Below are positions 36,110 to 48,967 of a stretch of 64,000 bases of DNA, piece after piece. How positions within the stretch are numbered: the stretch's first letter is position 1; every line of letters begins with the position of its first letter. The stretch spans positions 27,370,758 through 27,434,757 of the forward strand of contig CM073323.1 of the NCBI GenBank assembly GCA_037043015.1, written 5' to 3'. The position numbers and the translations under genes were made by a program. Source of the stretch: Bryum argenteum. Taxonomy: Eukaryota > Streptophyta > Bryopsida > Bryales > Bryaceae. The notes beneath the pieces were generated by a model, which was not told the origin of the DNA, ran no database searches, and saw nothing but the letters and a program-made list of their open reading frames with translations.

Positions 36110-37081
36110 CCCCTAAACGTCCTTGGGGTATTTTTAGCCAAAAACTCATTTTCAAAAAAAGTGATATAGATGAAAATAAAGATAAGCTATTTAGATCTTA
36201 ACCGTACAAACTTGTAATAGACTTGTAGTAGATCATGTGGGCCAAAACTTGACTCATGGGACCTCATAGATTGGGAGATCGTAACGTATTAGTGCGCAAA
36301 ACAGGCTACAAAATACCATCATTTCCACTTTGAAGTGAAAATACTACCAACATGAAATTTGCAATCAAAAAATCACCAACTAGAAAGTTGTTCATCTCTA
36401 TCTCAAAAACACTTTTGTACCAAAAAAATTCATCATAAAAATATCTTGGCTCAAATAGTAGCCTTCCAATGGTGAAAACTGCCTCAATATTTACAAAGGA
36501 AAAATAGTCCAAAACTAGACCCTTTCCACTCAAATCCATGCCCTATCTTCAATACATCTTCAATTAGGTTAAGGTTTCTACCACTTAAAATAGACTATGA
36601 TTGGAATCTATCCCAAAGTATAAAGTCGAAATCTAATGGTGGATGAAGGAGATCTAGCTCCTCAAAAATCATCCATTTTTTCACTTTTTTCATTGTAGAA
36701 ACATCATTGCAAATCCACTAGCAAAGTTATTTGGATCGAAAAACTTGCAACTAGAGAGTTGTTAGAATACATCTAAAGATCATACTTATGTAAAAAAATT
36801 CATGAAAAACTATTTTTGGTTTTGCATAATTGGCTTGCAATGGTGAAACATGCCCAATGTTTGAAATCTCAAAATCAAAAGTTGTTGTCACTAAAATGCA
36901 TGCCATTAATTCATACTTCATTGTATGGGTCTGCAATTTGTACCACACAAACTAGACTTAATTTGGGACCCAACCCAACTGATTTCGTCAAAAACGGAGT
37001 CCGGATGAAGAAATTATGGCTCTTCAAAGTTTCTGCCCTTCATCCAAAATGTCGTTTTTCGACACTAGGGACGTTTAGGGG
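36110..37081. mobile_element. TTAA-flanked non-autonomous transposon, family Z (copy Z2)
   Basis: Perfect 13-bp termini CCCCTAAACGTCC (36110-36122) and GGACGTTTAGGGG (37069-37081), each bounded by TTAA (36106-36109 and 37082-37085). TTAA target duplication and CCC(C)T termini are hallmarks of the piggyBac superfamily. The 972-bp interior has no transposase frame. Hence a MITE-like derivative. Confidence 0.85.
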
Positions 37082-37085
37082 TTAA

Positions 37086-37849
37086 GAGTAGCAAGTTCTT
37101 TGTGTAGTCGTCAAGATATTAATATTTCAAGGGGAATATGCAAAAGTTGTGGTAGGTTGGTTATGCAAAATCATTGATTCCTCAACTTTTCTTGAATGTA
37201 GAGTATTATAATTTTCTAAGACCACTCACCATATAATCTTGCTCTTGGCATGGGCATTAGATTTTGGAGGTAGTTGCCCCAAATGGGCATTTATTGGTGA
37301 TATACGGATTTTTAACTTGTTGCCTTGTATTACCTAATTTTTTTTATAAGCAAATACTATCATAAACTTCTAATTTGTAGAGTTGTGATGTAGAGCACGT
37401 GTTTCTTAATACTTTGATTTACTAAAGTTATGCTCAAGTTGTAAAAAAAACCTCTTAAAACAACATTTTGATGCTTACTCATATACTCACATTTACAAAA
37501 CTTTCAAATACACCCTAATTTTTTAAAAAGAACATTAGAAAGAACATCAAAATATATACCACATTTAACCCACTCTTCAAAATATCTGGAATATTCATGC
37601 ATTATAACAAGACAAATTCTCAAATTAGTGATTGAAACTCTTTGGTAATGTTGACACAACTTGGTTTGAAGAATGTAGTTATTTCAAAAAGTGTGCTTTT
37701 ATTGAAAAGGACAAAAGGGAGGAGCTAGCTACACTCACTTTTGTGTTCATTGACAAATTTCATGCACAATTTAAATCCTTAAAGCACACATTCTCTCACT
37801 CTGCAATTTAAAAAAACACATAATTATTTTCTAGCAGGTTAAAATTTCC
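37086..37849. other. AT-rich spacer
   Basis: No gene seen. Confidence 0.35.
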
Positions 37850-37932
37850 GTTCCTTTATAAGGGGCCGGTGTGAATGAAGTGTCCATTCGTAATGCTAAT
37901 ATCCTGATGGCCACTGGACAAGGTGAAATTGG
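37850..37932 (-). mobile_element. 3' fragment of the tRNA-derived SINE
   Basis: Matches the last about 80 bp of the SINE body in minus orientation (AAGGGGCCGGTGTGAATG, GTCCATTCGTAATGCTAA and GGCCACTGGACAAGG). No tail repeat and no clear target duplication, so older than the full-length copies. Confidence 0.75.
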
Positions 37933-38027
37933 TTTCTAGCGTACATATAAACTCACACACAAACTTTGAAGTCCCGCGACGAATTTGAAAGTCCCGCCAC
38001 CAGACCAGAATCTACAAAACCAAGATT

Positions 38028-38273
38028 ATGCCCACGACGATAACAGCCTCAAAACCTAGATTCTCCAAATCCACGAAAAGAAAGCAGTCCGTCCCTCCCA
38101 CTCCTCCAGTAGTAAAGCTTGTGAGGGACGTTTCGAAAGTGGCAAGGACGAAGCGATCTCCGTATAATACTTTTCTAACGCCTGGGCGAGATCAATCTGC
38201 CGGAGTGGGAGTGGTCCGGCATTACCGCAACGAGCGTTTTCTCAATCATCAATGCTGCAATCACGAAGAATGA
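38028..38273 (+). CDS. Small ORF upstream of RTEL1 (uORF or upstream exon, uncertain)
   Basis: An 81-codon frame starting MPTTITASKPRF, rich in Lys, Arg and Ser, in a GC-richer leader-like stretch ending 62 nt before the RTEL1 start. It is out of frame with RTEL1. It could be an upstream ORF in the RTEL1 leader or chance. No family resemblance. Confidence 0.25.
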   Translation: MPTTITASKPRFSKSTKRKQSVPPTPPVVKLVRDVSKVARTKRSPYNTFLTPGRDQSAGVGVVRHYRNERFLNHQCCNHEE

Positions 38274-38335
38274 TGGCTTTGGAAGGATGAAAGATTTGAA
38301 TCGGGGGAGGGAGCTGGCGAGAGTCGACTACAAGC

Positions 38336-41300
38336 ATGCCGACGTATCGAATTGGCGGGATCCCCGTGCAATTTCCTTACGATGCCTACGACTGTCAGCT
38401 CGTCTACATGGAGCGCGTCATTTCGTCCCTTCAGCAGGTTTGCTTACCTTGCTAGAAATTTCCTTACGATGCGGCAGTCTGTTTTTAGAGCGGAATGCGG
38501 CTTTCGTTTCCCTTAAACCTTAAACCCTGAAGCGTGACCTAAAAGCGGATTGATTTTCGAAGTTTTGTCGGAATTGAATGGAAGTTTTTGACAATTAAGT
38601 ATTCATAGTTGCATTCAAGTTTATAAGCTTGAACAGAAATGCATAAAAAAAAACTTGAAGCACATTACGTAATTCCACTCGAAAGCAACATATTCATATT
38701 TCATATTGTAAAACTGGCCAAATTTTATGTAATATTTCTCAGTAACTGCAGAAGTGTATAAAGGTCTACTTCGTAGGGGACCTAAGACTGAATGAAATTT
38801 TGACAATGGAGGTGGTTTGTCTTCGCAATTTCTTATCGTGTTCTGAGGATTCATGGTCCGTTGTTGTTTGGTCTGCATTCTATGGTGATGATGCTAGGGA
38901 CGAAATGCGTTACTGGAGAGTCCAACAGGAACTGGGAAAACGCTGTGCTTGTTGTGTGCTACATTGGCTTGGCGGGAGAGCCTGGCACCACCTCAAGCAG
39001 CCAGTCAAGTCTCGGTGAGATCCTCACAACGGTCTATCACAAGCCTCAGCCAGACTGAGGCTGATGATTCACTCAGCCAACCAAGGCTGCCTACCATTGT
39101 GTACTCCTCTCGTACTCATAGTCAACTGCAGCAAGTGATCCGAGAGCTGAAAGCCACTGCCTACAGGTGAGCTAATTATCATCGTATGTCGTCGAGGCCC
39201 TGGTTTATTGCTTCTTTTTCCATTGACACTCCTTGTAGTTTGAAGTGAAAGTTAGTTCAAAGTTTTGGTGATTACTAACCTGGGTTTTCTGTTAATCAAC
39301 AGGCCAAAAATGGTGGTGCTAGGTTCAAGAGAGCAGATGTGTATTCACCGTGATGTACAAAACCTACGTGGAAGGGCTCAAAATCACGCCTGTCGCTCTC
39401 TTACTAAGGGTCGAAACTGCCAACACTACAATCGAGTTGCAGGTTTGGCACTTTCTTTCAGCTCTGCTGTCTATACCTTCCTTGAGCTTTGAGGATCGAG
39501 TAGATTGATTTCTACTCAAGGTTGACCATCAAATTGGTTGCAGAATACACAAAACACCATCCACATGTTGGAGATGAACCTGTAGATATTGAGGACTTGG
39601 TGAAGATTGGCAAAACTGAAGGCCCGTAAGTGTGTGTATGCTCTTTCATTCTGTCCGGTGGTTTTATTTTGAACAAGCTTGTGGGACTCGTCTAAATTAT
39701 CCATTTACACTTTCAACTTGTCTATGTTACCGAAAAGTGAACGTCACTAGGTACCATGAGGTGGTGCGATTCTCGAATTCCCGTACTCATTATTGTAATG
39801 AAGTTGTAAGGTGCAAGGGATCTTAGAATAATGGGAATCATATAGGGGAACACTTTTGTAGAATATTCTCAAATAAGCGAAGGATCGCATAATAATTACA
39901 AACAGGGGAACAAAATTACCTCTTCAGTTATCCCATCACTAGTAAACATTTTGAAGCTGAAACTGAAGAAGATTGTCTTTAGCACATTGAGCTAACATCG
40001 AGCTTCTTTGTTCTGCTTTTGAAGCAATACTAGGAAGGAAATTTTTCCTTCCCCTCTTTGCAGATGTTTTGAGATTGTTCTCCTATTTGAAAATGTTTTA
40101 TGAAAGTGTTCCCCTATACGATAATTCCCCTAGAATTATGCATACAAGTGGGTTCTTGATATAGGTTGCACTTCAGAATTTGATCATATTTTTGAACTTG
40201 CACTTTTCATTGACTTCTGGATTTTGTTGGTTTGGAGCAGATGTCCATACTTTCTCTCGCGTGAGCGTCACAACACTGCGGACATCCTCTTTGTGCCCTA
40301 CAACTATCTGATTGAAAAGGAAAACAGGCGTTCTTTAACAGGGATCAACTGGACCAGGACGATCCTAATATTCGACGAGGCTCACAATTTGGCAAGTTAC
40401 TGGGGCATTTGCTTTGCAATTTCTTAAGTCACTTTGCTTTGGGCTTTATTCAAACATTTGAGCTTGCATCAGAGCATCCATTTTGATCGAATCTGGAACG
40501 GGTGCAGGAAGGAATTTGCGCCGACGCAGCTTCATTCGACTTGCCTGCAGCTCATTTGGAAACATGTATTCAGGAGGCAAAGGCTTGTGTAGATTTAGCT
40601 ATAGCACGTAGAGGGAACGACAATGCAGCTGATACTTCCATAGACCCTGAGAATTTCGCAGTTTTAAAAGGTACCATGCGAACCGTTTTAGTTTTAGTTT
40701 ATTCGTTCTTATTACTAATGACAAGCAATTTGATACATAAAATTGTTGTTATTTCTAGATTTCAGCTTAAAATTAAACTAGAAGCTGACGAGGAGAAGAA
40801 GTGGATTCCTTGTTATGTATTTATCTGATTGTTTTCGTTTCGGAGCTGCAGCACTTCTGTTGGAGCTGGAGAAGAGAATCAATGAAGTTCCAATTCAATC
40901 TGAAACAGGCTTCACTCGCCCAGGGCCTTACATTTACGAATTTCTGGCCGAGATGAAAATTACTTACGAAACTGTTTCGATGCTCATCGATACTATTGAT
41001 CAAGCCACTGGGCTCCTTGAAGATGGTAAGTCGTCAACTACAAGCATTGAGAAGAGGTGTATGTAAATAAGCAGTGCTTGTAATATCGTCAATATCATTT
41101 TCATTCATTATGGTGAGGTCTACAATTCTGAATCTGCATCGTGACATCCTGAGCTCATTCAACCTGCCAGTTTTTCTTCCTGACTCCTCGGATTATTGAT
41201 TGAACCCATTGCCCGTGTTATTGCGAAACAGAGGCGAATGAAGGAGCAGGTGGAAAATCAAAAGGAGGTGGGTCTGGGGCTCTATATCGACTCTCAACAT

Positions 41301-44300
41301 TTCGAGATGCTCTACGCATTATCTTCAGAGATAACAATGTGTCACATGCTAGTGCTTACAAGGTAAGGGCATGCAATGCAGCTTCTAGCATATAATAAGA
41401 GAGGTTTGGAAATCACTATTTCTATATGGAATTTTCTTATCGACACACCGATTCTGTTATAGCCGTGTGGCTTTTTCTAGTTCTCTTGATAACTGACACG
41501 GTGTGAAGTAGTGACTTACGTCAGCCCATTATGTTATCAGGTTCACATCCATGAGCCAAGTGGGGATAAAGGTGGTAAAAAAGGTAACTTCTATGCAAGA
41601 ATTTCATAGTATGTCTATCAGTGATCAACAACTTCATGCATAGAAGTGATCGAGCATTTCTCGTTGGTTCTTTCTTTTCATTTTACGTCTTAGAAGAAGG
41701 TATTGCATAAGAATGTTCGTGCATTACAAATGTATTGCAGTACTTATGCGGTCTGGTTTGTCTTCTGTAGGTGCAAAAAAGGGGCGTATGTTGAGCTGGT
41801 GGTGCTTCAATCCTGGATTAGCAATGGAAGAGTTCACGAGGATGGGGGTGCGCTCTATCATATTGACTTCGGGAACATTAGCTCCTCTGGAATCATTTGC
41901 CGTTGAATTAAACCTGTGAGTAACAATCAGTAGCTAGTGCCAACTTTCCTCACGTTCTTCGTAGTATACTGTTAAGCTTCCGCTGATCAAGTTGGTTGCA
42001 ATTGCAGGTCATTTGATGTGAGACTGGAAAACCCCCACGTCATTGATTCGAGTCAAGTATGGGTCGGAGTTGTTTCTTGCGGTCCTTCTGGAAAACCTCT
42101 AAATTCATCTTATCGGACCCGTGACTCCATCGAATATAAGCTCGAGCTTGGAAATACAATCGGTATGCTTAAGAAGTGTAGTTCTAATGAGTTGAATGAC
42201 TTGATCGTCTTGAAAATTACAATGAATTATGAATGAACCAGAAACATCCTCAGAAACATGACAATGACATAACGTCCTCTGTTGCTTCGCAGTAAATTTT
42301 GCACGAATTGTACCTGATGGTCTTCTCGTCTTTTTTCCATCCTACTATCTTCTCAATTCTTGCATCGAAGCTTGGCAGACTGTGGTAAGCTCACCAATTA
42401 CTGTGATTTTTGTACACCTCAAGACCTGCTACCTGCCATCATTCACATTACAGGTTGTTCGTTGGCTTGAGTAGAACAATGGCTTAACGTGGTTGCATCG
42501 AATGCAGACTTCTGGGGCAGCTTCTACAGCAGCCACGGTTTGGGAACGTATCTGTAGGAACAAGCAACCTGTTGTTGAGCCCAGAGAATCGGCGCTTTTC
42601 AACCAAGCTAATGAGGTTAGTATGTTCATTTGTTAGTGTTGCCCTCTTTGAAATTGTTCTCTCATGTGTATGGTTCAACTTTCCGCAGCTGCTATTGAAT
42701 GTGTGTTACCCCAATCAAAGCCAATTTCTGCGTATTTTTGCCATGATATACGAACAAGGATCGACACAATATTTTGCAGGATTTTGTAGCTAAGATCAAC
42801 GACCCCACCTCTACAGGGGCTGTGTTTTTTGCTGTTTGTCGAGGGAAGGTACTACCTCTTTCCTCACTCATATTCCAACATTATCCATCACTGTAATGCA
42901 CACGTAACACCGTTTTAGTGTTTTTCTTTCCTGATTTGATCTGCCTTGCGCTGTCTAATCTGTAGATTTCTGTAATGTGTTGTACTCTCGCAGAAACACT
43001 TCTGTTTCTTACCTTCGCAGAAATTCTATTCAATTCTCGGGGCTTCATAAAATTTCGTTATTAAGTACTCTATGCACGCATTCATTTTAACGGCAACGTG
43101 TTTCTTCACTCGCAGGTTAGCGAAGGGCTTGATTTTGCAGACCGAGCCGGACGGGCTGTCCTTGTGACTGGCATACCTTTTGCTATGAAGATGGACCCTA
43201 AGGTCTTCATATGTTCTTGAACTCTTTTCTGGACAATGATCCACACTCTATTTCTGTAATCAGAAATAATATCTCATAGAAGAAAGATTGATCAACATCA
43301 TATAACGACTATATGTCATGTTTGATGTGGCAGGTGAGATTGAAAAGGGAATATCTTGATGAGCAGGCTCGTCTACCAGCTACAAAGCACAAGGTGAAAA
43401 TCTCGTTCTATTTATCCTTATGGTATAGACCAGGCCATCATGTAGGTAAAACATCGAGTGCTTCAGCTTGGCTGAGAATGTATCCGATTACTTGGACTTT
43501 CCATGTGACCGACTTTTAGATTTTGTTAACTATTTATATGCAGTATGTCTATTATACAGATGTCACGTACTGAGGTTAAGTTGGAAGCTCGGTTTGAAGG
43601 AAAATTTTAGTGTATTTAGAGTATGTCAGTATTTATAAACTGCCTTCCTGCATGCACTTGCAGGTTTTAACAGGGGAAGAGTGGTACGTCCAGCAAGCAT
43701 CCCGAGCAGTTAACCAAGCAATTGGACGAGTAATCCGTCATCGCCACGATTATGGAGCCATCATTCTCTGTGATGAAAGGTTCTTTCCTCCTCATGATCT
43801 TTTTAGATTCCATTCAGTTGTTTACGAAGGCGCTTTGATTTCTGTGGTGTTTACCGCTTAGTTGTTTTCAGTAGTTTCCTCGCTTGGGTCCATCACTGAT
43901 TTTGGGTCTTGTCCCTGAAAGGATTCCAACGCATTTCTATATCTTATTCATGAATATGAAATCATTGGATACCCGTTGTGCAGGTTTGGCAACTCAGGAC
44001 CGCAGAACCAGATGTCACTCTGGCTAAGACCCTACATCAAGGTCAAGCTGCAGTTACTCTTGTTGATTTCATTTATCTGTTGGGATCTCACTCGTTGATA
44101 AAAAATCGGATTTACTTGTTTAGTAAGGGTGTACAGCACAGATAATGAAGTCACTCATTAACGTTAGAGTCATCTATTTCTGTTTATGATGCAGACTTAT
44201 CATAAATTTGGAGATGCAGCTTTCAATCTGACTCGATTCTTCAAAGATAAAGATACTGGTGGTGGAAACTATAAACCATCTGTTCCAGCTCGTGTTGCTA

Positions 44301-47090
44301 CAGGTTGGTCGAGGCTTGTAGCTTTTGAGTTTGCCGCTACTGAAAACGTAAATTTTGAAGCCAGTATCATTATTGGATTAATAAACTGCTAACATTGTGT
44401 GTATTTTCACAGGTGGTGTGGAGAATACAAGGACAGCCCAACAAGTGGCCTCCACTGCCATCAATTTCAGTGCTGCCACCAATCCTCTTAGTTTCATGCA
44501 AGCATCAGGTCTTCAAAGTAGGAAGAACGCAACTGTGATAGAGATAAACGATGAAAACCCCGTTGGATCGAAGAGCTTCATGGCTACTGTGAGCATCTCT
44601 GCTTCTTTGAACTTTCATATCGTTTTTTTGGGGGGTGGGGGGTTTACGCGGTTTAGGTTCCATTGAGACGATTGTTTTAGAAATTAATAGGCAGTATCCT
44701 AAGGGGTATGCTCTTTAGTTCATGGAGAGGTCTCCGTATGGTTACCGTGTTTACATGAAGTTCTTGTTATAAATTATTTCGAAGATTTCTCTAATGGTCC
44801 TGCGTAGAGATTTAATTGATGATGTTAAGTAATATTTTGAGATGCTTTTTAGATCATATTATAATACTTTCATTCAAGAATCTAATGTTGGAACATTGGA
44901 GCTTTTGTAGAGATCAGTGTTTGCCCCTCGTGATCACGAAGACGCCAGGCCTTTAGCATCAGCACCTCGTGAATCGTTGTCAGCCCTGCTTGCAGCCGAT
45001 CGATTGTCAAAAAGCAGTCAAGCGCTGAAAGATGTGGCTGTCACTGCTGCCAATTGCGCAGTTGGAAGTTCCGCTGGTTTGGTTCACTTGTCTAGTATCG
45101 TTGGAGCCAACAGAGGAGGGCAGAGAGTTCTTGGGCCAGGTCCTACTGCAAGGCTCAATGAAACTCGTGGTTCGTTTCATTATTTCAACCTCCTCATGCA
45201 TTAGCAAAATTATTCTTTTTATTCAGTTTTCCTGAATCTCAACTGTATAATCTGATTCCCTTCTAATTTTATACATTCATGAGAGATCGCTGTGCTGTGC
45301 TACTAATATCTCAACTCCAAATGAACACAAATAATTTCTCATGTGATGATTCGGGGTGATTTGATGCTTCAGGTCGACCAGCAGAATCCAGTGCGAGTAA
45401 TATGACATCATATCTGAAAGATCTTGATCCCTGCCCTTGCGTTCGTCCTAAATTGAACATCCGTTGTGAAGACGAATGTGAGGTTGCTGGCAAGGCAGAA
45501 GAGATAATGCCTGCGGTTTCAAAGGACGCAGCACCCAAGGACGAAAAGCGAAAAGGAGCTGCAGACTTTCTGAAGGAGGTATTGTATCTGCGCATCTGCT
45601 CTTGAAGTCAGATGTTGTGCTCGTGCTTCATGTTCTGATCTCTTTCTATTTGTGAGCAGGTAAAGGGTCGTCTCAGTTCTGGAGAGTACAAGGGATTCTT
45701 GGAATGTATGAAAGCTCTGAAGAGCCAAACCATGAACATGGACAAGCTTCTGCAGTGTGTTGGAAATTACTTCTCTGCTCCGGAACGTCTCTATCTGCTG
45801 CGGAGGTTCGATGCCATCTTCTCAGTTGATGTATATGCTTGCCCTTGTGCCGCATATCATTCCTTCGAAGTTTCTTTACTGCTGGCACCGAAGGCCATAT
45901 TTCGTGAGTATAGAATCTCGTGCATTTGGAGCTGATATTTGTGATGTTGTGCCTTTTCAGTTTTCGAGACTTTGTACCAAGTAATCACCGTTCGGCTTAC
46001 GAGAATATCTTAGCAGCTAAGCATGCAGCTCGTGGAGTGCCACTAGGTTCTTTTCGATACTTTTCTCTAGTACTAATTTCTCCATAATTCCTTGTTACCT
46101 TTACTCAAGTTTTCAAGTATTGTATGGCCTTCTATCCTACTCCTGGGAAGGAGACCAAGTTTCTGCTGCTCAATTCTGTGTCATTCCGAAGGATGGATAG
46201 TCTTATACTTGATACTATAACGACTTCTCTAGGAGTTGTAGCATTCTAACGTTGTTGAGTAGGATGCCATAATAGGAAGTGGTTCAGTGAATTCATACAC
46301 CCCTAGTTGGTGAAGAATTTTTTCATTGAGCAGCCTAGATCGTAATGAGTGAGATTTGGTGGATTACAGAGAATATCACGGGCAGGTCAAGTGCCTTAAG
46401 TTCTCAGGGCAAAGGCCGGAATCCTCCTCCCACTCTCTCTCCGACTGAGGTCCGGCCAGCCAAACAGGCTAGGACGACCTTCATGTCAGGTATGGTGCTG
46501 TTTATATCTGATTCTTCAAGTGCCGCATGCTGATCAAAACATAATCAACTCCAATGGATGGATAGTCTTATACTTGATACTATAACGACTTCTCTAGGAG
46601 TTGTAGCATTCTAACGTTGTTGAGTAGGATGCCATAATAGGAAGTGGTTCAGTGAATTCATACACCCCTAGTTGGTGAAGAATTTTTTCATTGAGCAGCC
46701 TAGATCGTAATGAGTGAGATTTGGTGGATTACAGAGAATATCACGGGCAGGTCAAGTGCCTTAAGTTCTCAGGGCAAAGGCCGGGATCCTCCTCCCACTC
46801 TCTCTCCGACTGAGGTCCGGCCAGCCAAACAGGCTAGGACGACCTTCATGTCAGGTATGGTGCTGTTTATATCTGATTCTTCAAGTGCCGCATGCTGATC
46901 AAAACATAATCAACTCCAATGGACCCGGACCATGTCGTGCATTAGACAATTCAATCAGCCCTCTATGTTTGATAATTATGTTTTTTCAGCTTATGATTTG
47001 GCTGCTTTTCTTTTCCATTTGCAGGTCGTGGAAAGCAATGACGCATTCCTTGAGCTTCTTGCCGCAGCAGCACCTATCAAGAAGTCATGA
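38336..47090 (+). CDS. RTEL1: RTEL1, Fe-S DNA helicase (regulator of telomere elongation)
   Basis: Exons: 38336-38437, 38898-39166, 39303-39442, 39544-39625, 40241-40391, 40508-40670, 40852-41025, 41232-41362, 41541-41583, 41771-41915, 42008-42162, 42293-42384, 42508-42615, 42780-42848, 43116-43202, 43334-43393, 43664-43779, 43984-44041, 44195-44303, 44413-44588, 44911-45166, 45373-45578, 45660-45805, 45961-46046, 46370-46489, 46735-46854, 46990-47090. Phases agree; 1154 aa with both duplicated exons, 1114 with one. RTEL1 unwinds D-loops and T-loops, limiting recombination and guarding telomeres. Seen: Walker A GTGKT (45-49), four Fe-S cysteines (137, 154, 163, 199), DEAH (243-246), the SGTLAP motif, [16 protein letters not shown], and a C-terminal harmonin-like domain ([23 protein letters not shown]). 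Intron 5 starts GC (TTG|GCAAGT). The C-terminal exons are the least certain. Confidence 0.93.
39823..40140. mobile_element. MITE inside RTEL1 intron 4
   Basis: The left end has TATAGGGGAACACTTT (39841 on); the inverted counterpart AAAGTGTTCCCCTATA ends at 40118. Weaker inverted similarity extends outwards (TTAGAATAATGGGAA against TTCCCCTAGAATTAT) and inwards (TTCTCAAATA against TATTTGAAAA). It accounts for most of the 615-nt intron, the longest but one in the gene. Confidence 0.65.
46191..46920 (+). repeat. Recent 365-bp tandem duplication containing an RTEL1 exon
   Basis: 46191-46555 and 46556-46920 are head-to-tail copies with a single difference noted (CCGGAATCC against CCGGGATCC, changing Asn to Asp in the exon). 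Each copy carries one 120-nt exon (46370-46489, 46735-46854) with its acceptor TTACAG and donor GTATGG. Both exons start and end in phase 1, so zero, one or two can be spliced in frame. Confidence 0.95.
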
Positions 47091-48963
47091 ATGACGCAAT
47101 GGAGGTACGCAATCCTCAATGGATATCATCGTTGACGATAATGATATAGCTCGTGCAGATCGTGTGATGAATCTTAAATCCACTTTAACATGAATCTTTC
47201 AGCACATAACACTTTTTTTGTTGAATTTTAAATACAGATTCGGATCATGAATCGATGATGGCACATGGTTAGCAGCACTCGCTAACGTCATTGGAAGGAT
47301 GAGAACTCCAGGTTTTTTGCCCATTACAGCACCGATTCATTCTTAGCTGTACATTAGTTTATTTTGTTCTCGGGCTCTTCAGTTACTGAACTTGTTGCTA
47401 GTTGGAGATTTTGCAATCGGTCTATCCATTGCGAGCGACTGGCTCCCTTTAGGACCAAGATACCTCCATACTCTATGGAGGTTAATGTATGATATCTATA
47501 TTAGTAGCATCTTAACAAGGTATCTACAAGGAGATGCCTAATTGACAAAAATTGGTTATTTATAGTCCATTCCCCTTACACTATGCTACTTATGTGTAAA
47601 TATACATTTGTTCAACAATCTACTATTCACTTATTTAATACTCTATTTCTACATATCTCTATGAGCTCTGACACCCTTAGACTGAACCGTCTAAACCGTC
47701 TAACCTCTAATTGAGTTTCCATGCACTTTTCATGCACTCTGTTGTTTAGATGTTTGTGACCAACCCATGCCCGCATTCCTCTTTTTGCACCTATTGTAGG
47801 TTTCATGACTTTTGCTCCCGTAATAATGTGGAACTTGGTCCCCAAGTGAGGAAGCCTATCTATAGTAGGTGTATACTAGTTTGTCTGTAGTGGTTGTCCG
47901 CTACAGTATGTGCAAGTAGCTTTCCCATTTCGAGTAGTTAATTGGTGCCAATGCCCTAAAGAAGTTCTCATTCCATCTCAGATGAACAATTTGGTACACA
48001 TGTTTTGGTACACTCATGTTTCCTTGCAGTCCATTGGACAGCTCAATGGGAATGAAGGGACTCCATTGTATCCCAAACCTAGAATAGAAACTTACTTCAA
48101 ATACAATTGGTAGTAGTGGACGTTTCTCTTTGTACCATTTAATACCATTTAAAAATTGATGCTTGCTATCGATTGTTAGTTGACCAGTACTTAGATGTTA
48201 CATTTGGCTTCTATGAAGGACTCATTATTTGTAATAATTGTACTAGTATTCTTTGATATTTATCACTTTAGTTTAAGTGTCCTATATGTTATAGTGTCCT
48301 AGTACCAAGTAAGGTATAGTATCCAAGTAAATCTGCAACCATCTTCAGCCAAAGTAGGGTTTAGGGTTCACCAGTATATTAGTTATTGCAATATAATTTT
48401 TTTTTAAAATTTAACACAACTTGAGTTGATATAATGAGTGGTCTCAACTTTGTGCACTTGTTGAGATTTTCACATTATAAAATCTTACAAGGACTAACAA
48501 GATACTCACAAAATAACTACGCCTAATTATAATACTTGATTTCCTAAAATCCATTCTATTACCTCTAAACACATATACTTTTAATATCTCCAAGACCCCA
48601 ATTGAGCCCTGAAAATGACTCCATTGATGCAAAAAATATTCAAAAATGTTGTTACGGAGGCTTAAATATTAATGTAAAACTTGAGGCACAATATAAAATC
48701 AAACGGCCACATTTCAACATTTTTATGGGACGTGACAAGCCCTTAGCAATGTGAAAGTTGCCTCCCACATCAAGACAATAGACAGGAATAGAATTACTAG
48801 TAGGTGGCTCAAAACCTACACAACATCACAAACCACTCACTTGAACCTATCCAAGCAGGACGTACATTACAGCTTCCAACTTTGAATTTTGATGTAACCA
48901 TGGTGCACATTCCAAATTTATCTGTTCTGGGTACACCTATGGGTTCCCCTCCAAATTTCACAA
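47091..48963. other. RTEL1 3' region and gene-free spacer
   Basis: 47091 to about 47350 should be 3' UTR. The rest is AT-rich; the frames at 47627-47845 and 48444-48632 (minus) match nothing recognised. Confidence 0.4.
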
Positions 48964-48967
48964 TTAA

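Noticed and set aside
40741-40830. RTEL1 exon inside intron 6 (frame with [12 protein letters not shown])
   Set aside because: Splicing from 40670 to 40852 joins VLK to [10 protein letters not shown] as in the family; including this stretch would break the alignment.
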